A stretch of DNA of 11,322 nt from an uncultured Cellvibrio sp. (lineage in GTDB: Bacteria > Pseudomonadota > Gammaproteobacteria > Pseudomonadales > Cellvibrionaceae). A program made the translations under genes and the position numbers. The notes beneath the pieces are model-generated. The model saw only the letters and a list, made by a program, of their open reading frames with translations, searched no databases and was not told the origin of the DNA. Below, piece after piece: positions 1 through 7,898 of the stretch (within the stretch, counting starts at the first letter, position 1; every line of letters starts with the position of its first letter). The DNA is taken from positions 1 through 11,322 of the forward strand of contig CAMPIG010000118.1 of NCBI GenBank assembly GCA_946886255.1, given 5' to 3'.

Positions 1-4
1 TTAA

Positions 5-1624
5 TTAAAACTCCCAGTTAACCCCACCGGTAATCTGATACGCACTCGTATCCGCATAACTGCTCACGACCTTACCGGAGATAAATGTCGATACGCCGTT
101 AGGCAGGACAAACGCGGTGCTGACATCCCATTGGTAAAACAAACTGTCCGCCGAATCCGCACGCAATTCAAAATTACCCAGGGCATCAGCGTCTGTCAGA
201 TTAAACCCGATGTAGTCATTACTCAGATGCGCTTGATTCACCGCACTGAAACGCACGCTCGGAATCATCACGCCCCAATCCATCGCGAGGGTATAGCTGG
301 TATCCACACCCAGGCTGGTGTTGAGTTGCTCGTGGGTTTGGTCTTCAGCAGAGGTCAGCCAGGGTGAATCACCGGTTTCCGCAAACGCATCTACCTGCGT
401 ATTGAGATAATCCAGACGCACAAATGGCTTGAGCGCCAGGGCGCCGGGTTGCCAGTTGTATTCAAACTGCGTGCTCACACTGAACTGGTCGCTGCCGTAA
501 TCGCTGTTGGCGACGGACACGTCCGGGAAACGGATGATGCGCTGTGCTTCGGTATCACCGGAGGCATAACCCATCTGCAGGTCGAGACTGAGCGGACCGC
601 TGTACCAGGACAGGAAGCCGGTCAGGCTGATGACATCGGAATCCATGGTGCCGCCGTCGTTAGCGAAGTCGACATCGTAAGAAGCCCAATCCACCGCCGC
701 GCCCAGATTCAGGTTGCTGTTAACGCGATAGCCCAACCCGAGCAGCACGCCGACAGCTTCGGATTCATAACCCGCTTCGCGCCAGGTCTGGCTGCGTTCG
801 AAGCTCTCCATTTGCACGGACGTCAGCACCGTCCAGGGCGAATCAAAACCATCACCCGCCGCGCCGCCGGTAGGCAGCATATGATCGTTAAAACCGACCA
901 CTGCACCGCCACTGCCGCTACGCATTTGCGCCATGCCCTGATAAATACGCGAGGTTTTATTGCGGCTGTTTTCTGCCAGCAAGCGACTCTGGATTAACGC
1001 CTCATCCGGCGCGATCTCGGCCATGATGGGATTGAGATCGCTTTCAGCGGCTTCGGCATACAACAAATCACAACTGCTATCCAGCTGCGCGGACAATTCA
1101 CCGGCATTACAGGCGTCTTCCAACATGCCGGCCACGGCTTTGTTACGCGCTCCGTCCACGTATAACTCGAAGGCAAAATTCGGTTCGGGCTCTGGTTGCG
1201 GCTCCGGTTCGGGTTCGGGCTCTGGCTCCGGTTCGGGCTCCGGCTCGGGTTCTGGCTCAGTCACTTCTACGGTCACGACGGTCGAGCCACCGTAACCGGA
1301 ATCGTCCACCACAAAATATGTAAAGGTATCGGTGCCGACGAAGTCTTCGCTGGGCGGGGTGTAAACAAGCTGATTGGTTTCACTGTCCAGAATCACCGAG
1401 CCATATCCGGTCGATGTGGAATCAAAACTGTCGATAAAGAGATTGTTGTTCTCAATGTTATCCGAGGTATCGTTGGCCAATACATCAATGGCAATCGAGC
1501 CGGTGCCCTGTATCATGGTCGCCGTATCAGGGGCAGCGATCGCGTCTGCATTGGCCTGCTGCACCGCAGCGGCTAACAGTAACAAGGGAATGGAATGCAG
1601 TGGGTTTGTACAACGTTGCTTCAT
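5..1624 (-). CDS. Autotransporter-like outer-membrane protein with Ig-like domain and Glu-Pro linker
   Basis: The 539-residue product begins with a Sec signal peptide (about 1-27, hydrophobic IPLLLLAAAV, cleavage near ANADA). Residues 30-122 look like a cadherin/Big-type Ig-like domain (DVLANDTS, VYTPPSEDFVG, TFTYFVVDDSG, TVVTVEV). Residues 123-148 are a Glu-Pro dipeptide linker. After a helical stretch (about 150-240), residues from about 255 to the end show alternating strands typical of an autotransporter beta-barrel, ending in WEF with the terminal aromatic residue common in outer-membrane proteins. The start is supported by AAGGA 8 nt upstream. The likely role is a surface-anchored passenger, but the passenger is short and no enzymatic or protease motif is visible. 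It diverges from the glycosyltransferase gene. The barrel and domain layout are seen in the sequence; the adhesion or structural role is inferred. Confidence 0.85.
   Translation of the reverse strand: MKQRCTNPLHSIPLLLLAAAVQQANADAIAAPDTATMIQGTGSIAIDVLANDTSDNIENNNLFIDSFDSTSTGYGSVILDSETNQLVYTPPSEDFVGTDTFTYFVVDDSGYGGSTVVTVEVTEPEPEPEPEPEPEPEPEPEPQPEPEPNFAFELYVDGARNKAVAGMLEDACNAGELSAQLDSSCDLLYAEAAESDLNPIMAEIAPDEALIQSRLLAENSRNKTSRIYQGMAQMRSGSGGAVVGFNDHMLPTGGAAGDGFDSPWTVLTSVQMESFERSQTWREAGYESEAVGVLLGLGYRVNSNLNLGAAVDWASYDVDFANDGGTMDSDVISLTGFLSWYSGPLSLDLQMGYASGDTEAQRIIRFPDVSVANSDYGSDQFSVSTQFEYNWQPGALALKPFVRLDYLNTQVDAFAETGDSPWLTSAEDQTHEQLNTSLGVDTSYTLAMDWGVMIPSVRFSAVNQAHLSNDYIGFNLTDADALGNFELRADSADSLFYQWDVSTAFVLPNGVSTFISGKVVSSYADTSAYQITGGVNWEF
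1181..1258 (-). repeat. Glu-Pro dipeptide repeat tract inside the autotransporter gene
   Basis: Thirteen tandem hexanucleotides encode ten Glu-Pro, one Gln-Pro and two Glu-Pro dipeptides (residues 123-148). Codon choice varies (GAG/GAA, CCA/CCC/CCG), so the tract is not a pure DNA microsatellite and seems kept at the protein level. Such acidic, extended linkers usually act as rigid spacers across the periplasm or cell surface. A change in whole hexamers would alter linker length without a frameshift. Confidence 0.9.
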
Positions 1625-1641
1625 ACAAAATGTCCTTTTGT
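1625..1641 (-). promoter_or_regulatory. Small hairpin holding the ribosome-binding site of the autotransporter gene
   Basis: Directly upstream of the autotransporter ATG, the minus strand reads ACAAAA-GGACA-TTTTGT. This is a perfect 6-bp inverted repeat with a 5-nt loop. The Shine-Dalgarno AAGGA runs from the stem into the loop and the 3' arm abuts the start codon. The AU-rich stem is weak, so any effect on translation would be modest; this is inference only. Confidence 0.35.
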
Positions 1642-1684
1642 CGAATGAATTGAATTAAAAAATTACGAGGAGCGAGTACCGCAG

Positions 1685-2890
1685 ATGGCCACACAAACAC
1701 AAGGGAAAACCATATTGTGTACCTGGGAAATCGGAGGCGAATTGGGACATATTTCGCGCTATTCTGCAATAGTTAAAGCGCTGGAATCGGACGGGCACCA
1801 CGTTGTGCTCGCACTAAAAGATTTATCGCGCGCGTACCCGTTTTTCTGCAACACCAAAGCCACTTTGATGCAAGCGCCGGTATGGCTACCCAAGGTCACC
1901 ATGCAACGCCCCATCGCCTGCATTGCCGATACCTTATTGTGCCTCGGCTACCTCGAAACCGATCCGCTCGATTGCTTGGTGCAAGCCTGGGAAAGCATCA
2001 TCAACAGCGTTAAACCGGACCTGGTGATTTTCGATTACGCGCCCAGCGCAATGATCGCACTGCGCCACGCCCGAATTCCCAAAATTTTAATCGGCACCGG
2101 CTTTGCCGATCCTGTCCCCGGCCGCTCCATTGTGGACTGGCGACCCTATCCGCAAGACGACGGACTCGTTACACGGCAGGAAGAGCGCGTACTACAGCAA
2201 GTTAACGCCGTACTCGCACGCCGCCAGCAACCCACACTCGCACAACTCACCGATTTGTTTGCGGTAGACCGCGTGATCATCAGCACCTTTCCGGAACTCG
2301 ATCTTTACAGCCAACGCGACAACGCCGACTACTGCACCGGCCCCACCGCAAAATTGGTCGATAGGCCCGTGAAATTTGCCAGCGACGCCCGCCCGCGCAT
2401 CCTCGCGTATTTAAAACCGGCGCACCCAAATATTGAATTGCTGGTGACCGCCCTCGCCCGCAGTAAAGCCAGCGTATTTGTCGCCTGCCCCAAAGGCCCG
2501 GCGAATTTATTTACGCCCCACGTCAGCGACCGCTTTCAATTCAGTAACGAACTGGTGGACCTGCAAGGCGCCATGGGCGATGTCGACTTATTTGTCGGCC
2601 ACGGTAACGCGTCATCGGTAAAAGAAAGTCTCGTTGCTGGAAATCCTACGGTTGTTTTACCGATTCAACTCGAACAATTACTCACGGGCAGAAAAGTACA
2701 GCAAGCCGGTTTCGGCGTGCTGGTAGAAAAAATACCGGGGCTGGATGAGATGGTAAAACTGCTGGATGACGTGTTGATGAATGGCGACAGTTATCGAGCG
2801 AATATTCAGAAGTTATTGGAGCGGCATCCGGCGCCGAGATTGTGTGTCGCGGAGGCGGTGGAAAGCGCGGTGCGAAGGCTGCTTGTCTAA
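1685..2890 (+). CDS. GT-B glycosyltransferase, UGT/GT1-like
   Basis: The 401-residue cytoplasmic protein has the two-Rossmann layout of nucleotide-sugar glycosyltransferases. The N-terminal half starts with the strand ILCTWEIGGELGH (about 10-22), where the GELGH loop matches the usual acceptor-side glycine loop. PDLVIFDY (111-118) ends the N-terminal sheet. The donor-side signature is DLFVGHGNASSVKESLVAGNPTVVLPIQLEQ (about 301-331), which corresponds to the GT1 pattern hGG...E....G.P.....P...(D/E)Q. The length is normal for the family. GAGGAG lies 12 nt before the ATG, rather far, but no better start is seen. Donor and acceptor sugars cannot be told. The gene stands alone in its direction, diverging from the autotransporter gene, so glycosylation of a surface component or a small molecule is a guess. 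No signal peptide is present. Confidence 0.85.
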   Translation: MATQTQGKTILCTWEIGGELGHISRYSAIVKALESDGHHVVLALKDLSRAYPFFCNTKATLMQAPVWLPKVTMQRPIACIADTLLCLGYLETDPLDCLVQAWESIINSVKPDLVIFDYAPSAMIALRHARIPKILIGTGFADPVPGRSIVDWRPYPQDDGLVTRQEERVLQQVNAVLARRQQPTLAQLTDLFAVDRVIISTFPELDLYSQRDNADYCTGPTAKLVDRPVKFASDARPRILAYLKPAHPNIELLVTALARSKASVFVACPKGPANLFTPHVSDRFQFSNELVDLQGAMGDVDLFVGHGNASSVKESLVAGNPTVVLPIQLEQLLTGRKVQQAGFGVLVEKIPGLDEMVKLLDDVLMNGDSYRANIQKLLERHPAPRLCVAEAVESAVRRLLV

Positions 2891-3004
2891 CAGGATTTTC
2901 GGACAGCGGCTCACATCACACACAAATTCGCGCTAACCGTGCCATAATCGCTGCCGTCGTGTAATCAAGCTTTTTCAAACCATAACTACACAGGAGCTAA
3001 TAAG

Positions 3005-3394
3005 ATGCAACGCAAAACCCCTACACTATCCGCCGCTGTCATTGCTTTGTTCACGTTGTTGATCATCGCCCCGCTGTCGTTTGCCGAATCCAGCGCAATC
3101 GCCACCATGGCGCGCATTCTTACCGAGCTGAATCACTATCCTTCTGCCGAACAAAAGACAACATTGACAGCGATCAGCAAAGACGAGAGCAACAGCGAAG
3201 CCACTCGCGCTATTGCTGAAGCGATTCATAACATTGAACACAAAGCCAAAGCCGATGATGTCGCCACGCTGAAAATCATCAGTGAAACAAAATCCACTAC
3301 TGAAGAAGAAAAGCAACTGGCAGAAATTGTGATGAACCTTAATCACAGCGTGAATGCAGAAACCAAGAAAGCGTTGGAAGCATTGGCAAAATGA
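3005..3394 (+). CDS. Small secreted protein with three 35-residue helical repeats
   Basis: I do not recognise a named family. The 129-residue product has a Sec signal peptide (1-27, hydrophobic AAVIALFTLLIIAPLSFA, cleavage after SFA). The mature part is entirely built from three repeats with an exact 35-residue period. Each starts with a hydrophobic-Ala pair (MA at 35, IA at 70, LA at 105) and runs through an NH/EH pair (43-44, 78-79, 113-114) to a Leu-rich end and Ser/Ala. The pattern predicts helical hairpins. AGGAG lies 8 nt before the ATG, giving a firm start. It is charged, Lys/Glu rich and lacks Cys. It could be a periplasmic scaffold or binding protein; function is unknown. It stands alone between the glycosyltransferase gene and a gap. 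Confidence 0.8.
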   Translation: MQRKTPTLSAAVIALFTLLIIAPLSFAESSAIATMARILTELNHYPSAEQKTTLTAISKDESNSEATRAIAEAIHNIEHKAKADDVATLKIISETKSTTEEEKQLAEIVMNLNHSVNAETKKALEALAK

Positions 3395-3629
3395 GAAGTT
3401 GATAGAAGCCGGGGTGGTGTTACGGCATGTACACCATCTCCGTGCGACTCTCCGTACTAGCCCCCTAAACCCAGCAAACGCAAACTGACTACCAAGCCAG
3501 GAGCGAAACATCACCCGCATACCTCAATGTAAAGAAATAATAAGTTATGAATCTTGCGCCCTCCGCGAGTGGCATTAAAATTTAAGCGCGTTTAAGCTCG
3601 GTGCCGATATCGTTCATGAGGCATCAATA
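3395..3629. other. Intergenic gap upstream of the glycoside hydrolase operon
   Basis: This 235-bp gap holds a short TetR-like fragment (3466-3510) and an AT-rich stretch with two TTTAAGC copies near 3582-3597. No clear -35/-10 pair was found, although the promoter of the downstream two-gene operon must lie here. A TGAGG Shine-Dalgarno at 3617-3621 serves the next gene. Confidence 0.5.
3466..3510 (-). pseudogene. Short remnant of a TetR-family gene (C-terminal fragment)
   Basis: Read on the minus strand this stretch encodes MFRSWLGSQFAFAGF, which matches LFRSWLSKQFVLLGF of the intact TetR gene in this window (DNA 7392-7435). The two DNA stretches agree at 37 of 45 aligned positions with one gap, including 16 identical bases in a row. 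Outside this stretch similarity stops. It may be all that is left of a paralogue, or a fragment copied from elsewhere. The match is seen directly; the history is inferred. Confidence 0.4.
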
Positions 3630-4814
3630 ATGCATAATTTAAAAACCTTATTCTTAAGCGCGTTACTAACAGTAGCACCACTTTCGTATGCCGACTTTGT
3701 TGACGACTTTAATAATAAATCAGTAGCGGGCTGGGAAACACTCACCGGTGATGGCGATGCGCAATTAAAACTTCTACCAATGGATGGTTTTGTGCGCATG
3801 CAAGTTGATGCAACAAAAGACCAACACACTATTTGGTGGACAATAATCAAACGCAATGTCGCCAAGTCGCTGGATATGGATAAACTCAAGACCCCGGATT
3901 ATGAGCTGCGCGTAGAGGCTCGCGTTCGCCCCAGCCATTCGCCGCGCCGGGTTAATTTTATGATTAACACACAGCGCACAACTGACTTTCACGAACACTT
4001 ACGCGAGTATGACCTCGGGCAGAATTCTGATTGGCAGGTTATCAGTATGACCACTCGCAACCTCGATGCGGTGCCCGACGATCAAGTCAACGTGCAACTT
4101 GGGGTCACCGATTGGGGACCGGGCGAATACTATCTCGATATAGATTATTACCGCGCTCAAGTCGTGAAGGTGAAGGGGGCAAAACCTGATCTGGGCGAGC
4201 CGCTCATTTATCATCCGCCGATCCCCCCACTCGACACGTTCAAACAACACATGCGCGTAAAACACGATGCCGTAATTAACGCGGCCTTTCCTGCGGTTAA
4301 TTTTAATAACTGGCAAGCGGATGGTGTGCGTGTGTTAACCGTTAGTGCGGGCCAATACCCGTTATTGCGGTGGGATCTGCAGAGCTATCGCGGGAAAAAA
4401 GCCGATGGCGCTGGTGTGCTGGAGCTCACAACGCAGTCGGTACAGAAGGGTGGTGATTACGTTGGCGCACTCGGTGAAGATTTTGGTATTGAATTTGATA
4501 AAGTGCGGGTCATTGAAATTTTTGGTGGCGATGCAGATTGGCAACAAGCCAGCGTAACCTTTGCCAATTTTACGCAGGGGAAAGATTTACAATCATTGGT
4601 CAACGGCCAAATGATTTTCGATACAGATGTTGCGCAAACTGATGGAAAAACCTTGGTCACCATCCCCCGCCCGGTATTGCAACGCATGCTCGATGGCACC
4701 ACGCGCGGGCTTTTATTGAAGCCACTCGGCGCGCTGGAGGCATCCTTCTACGACTCCGAACACGGCAATGGCAGCCAAGCACCTACATTACATTTCAGTA
4801 CTCGCGCCAAATAA
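3630..4814 (+). CDS. Secreted two-domain beta-sandwich protein, possible carbohydrate-binding partner
   Basis: The 394-residue product has a Sec signal peptide (1-21, LKTLFLSALLTVAPLSYA). The N-terminal region (about 22-185) is strand-rich with FVDDFNNKSVAGWETLTGDGD and YYLDIDYYRAQVV, like a galactose-binding or concanavalin-type jelly roll. The C-terminal region (about 215-394) resembles DNRLRE-type beta-sandwiches: LLRWDLQSYRGK, GAGVLELTTQS, then VTIPRPVLQRMLDGTTRGLLLKP and a closing APTLHFST. No glycosidase catalytic motif is evident. The start is supported by TGAGG 8 nt upstream. The stop lies 42 nt before the start of the DUF4038 lipoprotein, so the two are probably co-transcribed and work on the same glycan. 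Carbohydrate binding is inferred from fold resemblance and context; the protein family itself is not one I can name. Confidence 0.75.
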   Translation: MHNLKTLFLSALLTVAPLSYADFVDDFNNKSVAGWETLTGDGDAQLKLLPMDGFVRMQVDATKDQHTIWWTIIKRNVAKSLDMDKLKTPDYELRVEARVRPSHSPRRVNFMINTQRTTDFHEHLREYDLGQNSDWQVISMTTRNLDAVPDDQVNVQLGVTDWGPGEYYLDIDYYRAQVVKVKGAKPDLGEPLIYHPPIPPLDTFKQHMRVKHDAVINAAFPAVNFNNWQADGVRVLTVSAGQYPLLRWDLQSYRGKKADGAGVLELTTQSVQKGGDYVGALGEDFGIEFDKVRVIEIFGGDADWQQASVTFANFTQGKDLQSLVNGQMIFDTDVAQTDGKTLVTIPRPVLQRMLDGTTRGLLLKPLGALEASFYDSEHGNGSQAPTLHFSTRAK

Positions 4815-4856
4815 AACGTCGAACCGATGCAAGTATTCTGTGTTAAGGGGTCAATA

Positions 4857-6800
4857 ATGAATCTATTTTTTAAGAAGCTGTTGTTAAGTACATTACTGGT
4901 GTTATGTACGGCGATGGGGCTGAGTGGTTGCGCTACGCCAAGCACAACTACCGCGCAGCAGAAAAAAATACACCCTTGGGAAATGCAGGAGATTGTTTTC
5001 CTCGCCGAAAAGACTTACGACAATTATTACACCGATGTGGATATGTGGATTCAGCTCAAAGGGCCGGGATTCGACAAGCGCGTGTACGGTTTTTGGGATG
5101 GCGACAACCGCTTCGTCGTGCGCCTGGTTGCTACCACGCCGGGCGAGTGGACCTGGCGCAGTGCGTCTAACCACGCTGACGATGCCGGTTTGAATAATCA
5201 GTCCGGCGCCTTCACCGCAACCGCATGGTCTGCACGTGAAAAGCAGCAGAACCCTAATCGACAGGGTTTTGTGCGTATCTCACCCAATGGCCGCGCGCTT
5301 GAATATGCGGACGGCACACCTTTCTTTATGGTGGGCGACACGTGGCTCGCAGGCAGCACCTGGCGGCTGCCATTTCGCAACGCGCCTACCTCACCAGATT
5401 ACCAGCCCGGACCAGGCATCGGCTTTGAAGATGCGGTGGCGTTTCGCAAAAGGCAGGGTTTCAACTCCGTCAGCATAATCGCCGCCTTCCCCAATTGGGA
5501 TGCAGATTTGAATCCCAGCACCTTCGCCGACGCAAGCGGTATTTACCTGAGGAATGCGTGGGAAAAATTCGGCTACGACGTAGCCAGCGGAAAGGGCACC
5601 GATGCATCGGGAGGAGTGAGTTACTGGGGTTCGTTCACCGCAAAAAATATGCGCGATGAATACGGCCATTTGCCGTTTGCCATGTCGCAACAACACAAAG
5701 GCGTGTCGGATTTTACACGCATTAACCCGGCGTACTTCAAAAGCCTGGACCGCAAGATGGCCCACTTATCCGAGCAGGGATTTGTGCCTTTGATTGAGAC
5801 TGTGCGACGTGATGTAGGCCCATCATGGAATGCGTACTTTAATTTCAATGAAACGTTTGCCCGCTACACGCAATATTTAATCGCGCGCTATGGTGCAAAC
5901 AACATTGTGTTTAGTGGCATTCATCTGGATTGGATTCCCGAAGACTTCAGCCTTACCGCCGCACAATTTAATGAAGCCCTGACCTATCATTTGAAAAAAT
6001 ATGGCAAGCCACCGTTTGACCAACCCGTTACAGCGCTGATTGATCGCTCAACTTATGAAGCCTTTGGTCATGGCGACCAAGTGCCCTGGATGGCCATGCA
6101 CAGCGTGGGCAACAAGCCCCGCGACCATCGCGTGGGTGAAGCACTGGAAACGCAATTCAAATTAACACCGCACTACCCGACGATTAATTTCGAACCTTAC
6201 TACACTGGCTGGCTGCACGAAATTAACAAGCCCGCCGGCGAAGAGCCGCCCGCAAATTCTGCACGGGATAATTATTTCGCCCGCGCACAAATGTACGGTT
6301 CTGTGCTTTCCGGCGGATTGTCTGGCCACGTTCACGGCACTGCCGCCTACGACGTAACCACCACCGGTGAACCCGCAGGCGCACGCCCACACATTTGGGA
6401 TGCGCTGAATTACGAATCCGCAAACTACATGCAACACTTGAATGCATTTATACAATCGGAAGGCCGCCGCTATCAGGATTTGTTGTTGGCGTCTGACCAG
6501 ATATTACCGCGTAAAGCGCCGGGCAGCCCGGAAGACGGGCTCGATGGCTGGTCTTACATGATGCGCACAATGGAAAAAGATTTCGCGCTGCTTTATTTTG
6601 AAAACGAATCAGTCGTACCAAGGCTAACAGGCTTCACCCCCGGTAAGACTTATACCTTGCAATGGTTCGACCCGTTAAACGGCCAATGGCAAAAAGCCAT
6701 TTCAATTACTGCTGATAGTAAAGGCAATATAGTTATGCCGAGCTTTCCGCAAGATGAAAAAATCGCCAGCCGCGATTGGGCTGCAAAAATTTGGCTTTAA
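4857..6800 (+). CDS. DUF5060/DUF4038 lipoprotein, apiosidase-like (GH140-type) glycoside hydrolase
   Basis: The chosen start at 4857 gives 647 residues, AAGGGG 6 nt upstream and a clean lipoprotein signal (KKLLLSTLLVLCTAMGLSGC, lipobox LSGC with Cys25). An ATG ten codons earlier is less likely. Residues about 38-122 look like the DUF5060 beta domain (WEMQEIVF, VYGFWDGDNRFVVRL, TTPGEWTWRS). About 138-535 is a DUF4038 (apiosidase-like) TIM barrel with FFMVGDTWLAG (157-167), FRKRQGFNSVSIIAAFPNW (197-214), LIETVRRDVG and INFEPYYTGW (443-452), where Glu446 is a plausible catalytic acid. The C-terminus (about 575-647, YTLQWFDPLNGQW) fits the small beta domain called collagen-binding in this family. 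GH140 members cleave apiose from pectic glycans; the true substrate here is unknown. Second gene of the operon, followed by a terminator. Confidence 0.85.
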   Translation: MNLFFKKLLLSTLLVLCTAMGLSGCATPSTTTAQQKKIHPWEMQEIVFLAEKTYDNYYTDVDMWIQLKGPGFDKRVYGFWDGDNRFVVRLVATTPGEWTWRSASNHADDAGLNNQSGAFTATAWSAREKQQNPNRQGFVRISPNGRALEYADGTPFFMVGDTWLAGSTWRLPFRNAPTSPDYQPGPGIGFEDAVAFRKRQGFNSVSIIAAFPNWDADLNPSTFADASGIYLRNAWEKFGYDVASGKGTDASGGVSYWGSFTAKNMRDEYGHLPFAMSQQHKGVSDFTRINPAYFKSLDRKMAHLSEQGFVPLIETVRRDVGPSWNAYFNFNETFARYTQYLIARYGANNIVFSGIHLDWIPEDFSLTAAQFNEALTYHLKKYGKPPFDQPVTALIDRSTYEAFGHGDQVPWMAMHSVGNKPRDHRVGEALETQFKLTPHYPTINFEPYYTGWLHEINKPAGEEPPANSARDNYFARAQMYGSVLSGGLSGHVHGTAAYDVTTTGEPAGARPHIWDALNYESANYMQHLNAFIQSEGRRYQDLLLASDQILPRKAPGSPEDGLDGWSYMMRTMEKDFALLYFENESVVPRLTGFTPGKTYTLQWFDPLNGQWQKAISITADSKGNIVMPSFPQDEKIASRDWAAKIWL

Positions 6801-6806
6801 TCGTGT

Positions 6807-6843
6807 CGCGCAGCGGGAGCTTCGGCTGTCGCTGCGTGCTTTT
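6807..6843 (+). terminator. Rho-independent terminator with UUCG tetraloop
   Basis: Nine paired bases CGCGCAGCG/CGCTGCGTG (one G-U), a two-base internal mismatch, then AGC-TTCG-GCT close on a UUCG loop. CTTTT follows directly. It starts 7 nt after the stop of the DUF4038 gene and thus ends the two-gene operon. Confidence 0.8.
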
Positions 6844-6845
6844 AG

Positions 6846-6895
6846 CTATTGTGCCACGTGGATGACAGGTGAAATGCTTCGGCACAATGGTTTTT
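6846..6895 (+). terminator. Possible second, long-loop terminator
   Basis: CTATTGTGCC (6846-6855) and GGCACAATGG (6881-6890) pair over ten bases with one G-U, with a 25-nt loop, and TTTTT follows at once. It lies in the gap between convergent genes. The U tract is only on the plus-strand side, so it could back up the first terminator. The long loop lowers confidence. Confidence 0.35.
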
Positions 6896-6921
6896 CCGCT
6901 CGGGATTTATATCTAGCCAAC

Positions 6922-7206
6922 CTACGTGACAAACTCGAGCCGCGGATCAACTCTGGATGGCGCGATCTCAATGATTTCTGCACTGACAATATCCTCAACA
7001 ACAAACGGATCTTCATTCACGCGCGCTTGCAGTGCTGCCAGGTTGGTATTGTGCACCAGAACCCCGCCACCCGATGATGGCTGAAGACTACCGACCATCA
7101 AAAATACTCCATCATCAAAGCCCCGCTTGATCCACGCCTTGTGGCCTTCCATAAATTGACCGGCTAGTGATTTATTGGCAGAAAATTTTAACAGCACGAT
7201 AAACAT
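6922..7206 (-). CDS. YciI-like small protein
   Basis: The start at 7206 is fixed by AGGAGG seven nt upstream (7214-7219); an ATG nine codons earlier would place that site inside the gene. The 94-residue product fits the YCII-related fold (dimeric ferredoxin-like barrel): the opening strand MFIVLLKFS, a helix with GHKAWIKRGFDDG including His22, the strand VFLMVGSLQPSSGGGVLV, and the typical EDPFVVEDIVSAEIIEIAPSRVDPRL (about 65-90) with Asp66. The family acts on or binds small metabolites; function is often unknown. It follows the TetR gene by 32 nt on the same strand, so it is probably repressed by that regulator and may help remove its ligand. That link is inferred. Confidence 0.8.
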   Translation of the reverse strand: MFIVLLKFSANKSLAGQFMEGHKAWIKRGFDDGVFLMVGSLQPSSGGGVLVHNTNLAALQARVNEDPFVVEDIVSAEIIEIAPSRVDPRLEFVT

Positions 7207-7238
7207 CCTATTCCCTCCTGGGTTTGATAGCATTGGTT

Positions 7239-7814
7239 TTAATTAATCGCTCGTACAGATTCCGTTACCCACGCGCACATTTGCTCGACCTCCCGGTCAA
7301 TAAATTTCCTATCAGGAAACGCATTCGCCAGTGTCGCAACACCCTGGCTGCGAGCTAGGATATGCATCGACATGTCATCCGATTTTTTTCCAAAACCCAA
7401 CAACACAAACTGTTTACTCAGCCAGGAGCGAAACAAGGTAAACAATTTATTTGCCTCACCTTTAGCGGCATGATCAAGCTTGGCCAGCTCGGAACATAAA
7501 GTACCTACCGGACAACCGTAACGCTCGATTTTGGTTCTGTTCATCATAAGGATGTGAATAAAGCAACGGATACGCGCCTCCGGCGACTCGGCTTCGCGCT
7601 CCCATTGCTCCAGCAACGCCTGCGTATTAGCCATGCGCCTTTCGATCACCGTCGCAAGAATTTCATCTTTGGTTTTGAAGTGATAATAAAAATTGCCACG
7701 CGAAATTTGCACAGCGTCCGCAATATGCGCGAACGACGTATGCTCGTAACCCTTCTGATAAAATAACTGATCCGCCGCCGCAATGATTTGATCGCGCGTT
7801 CTGTTATCTCGCAT
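7239..7814 (-). CDS. TetR/AcrR-family transcriptional repressor
   Basis: The start at 7814 (191 residues, MRDNRTRDQI) is preferred over one 16 codons earlier because AAGGGG lies 6 nt upstream. Residues 1-50 form the TetR DNA-binding domain: RDQIIAAADQLFYQKGYEHTSFAHIADAVQISRGNFYYHFKTKDEIL, with the recognition helix and the diagnostic NFYYHFKTKDE. The C-terminal ligand domain (about 60-191) is helical and carries ERYGCPVGTLCSEL (97-110). The length is normal for the family. It is the first gene of a minus-strand operon with the yciI-like gene. Two operator-like palindromes lie about 60-105 bp upstream, so negative autoregulation is likely. The inducer is unknown. A 45-bp stretch at 3466-3510 resembles part of this gene. 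Confidence 0.9.
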   Translation of the reverse strand: MRDNRTRDQIIAAADQLFYQKGYEHTSFAHIADAVQISRGNFYYHFKTKDEILATVIERRMANTQALLEQWEREAESPEARIRCFIHILMMNRTKIERYGCPVGTLCSELAKLDHAAKGEANKLFTLFRSWLSKQFVLLGFGKKSDDMSMHILARSQGVATLANAFPDRKFIDREVEQMCAWVTESVRAIN

Positions 7815-7874
7815 GCGATACCCCTTGTAAACTGCTACATATGCTTTTTGAAGACAGGTCAATTCGAAAGAAAA

Positions 7875-7890
7875 TAGGACAACTGTCTTA
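7875..7890. promoter_or_regulatory. Operator-like palindrome O1 of the tetR operon
   Basis: TAGGACAACTGTCTTA is an imperfect 16-bp palindrome: TAGGACA against TAAGACA read from the other strand. Its left half TAGGACAA is identical to that of the second site 28 bp away. It lies downstream of the putative -10 box, where a bound TetR dimer would block transcription. Confidence 0.5.
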
Positions 7891-7898
7891 CTCAGAAT

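Noticed and set aside
3026..3520. Minus-strand frame of 164 codons opposite the small secreted protein
   Set aside because: Mostly antisense to a gene with a good RBS and signal peptide; only the short TetR-like part at 3466-3510 is meaningful.
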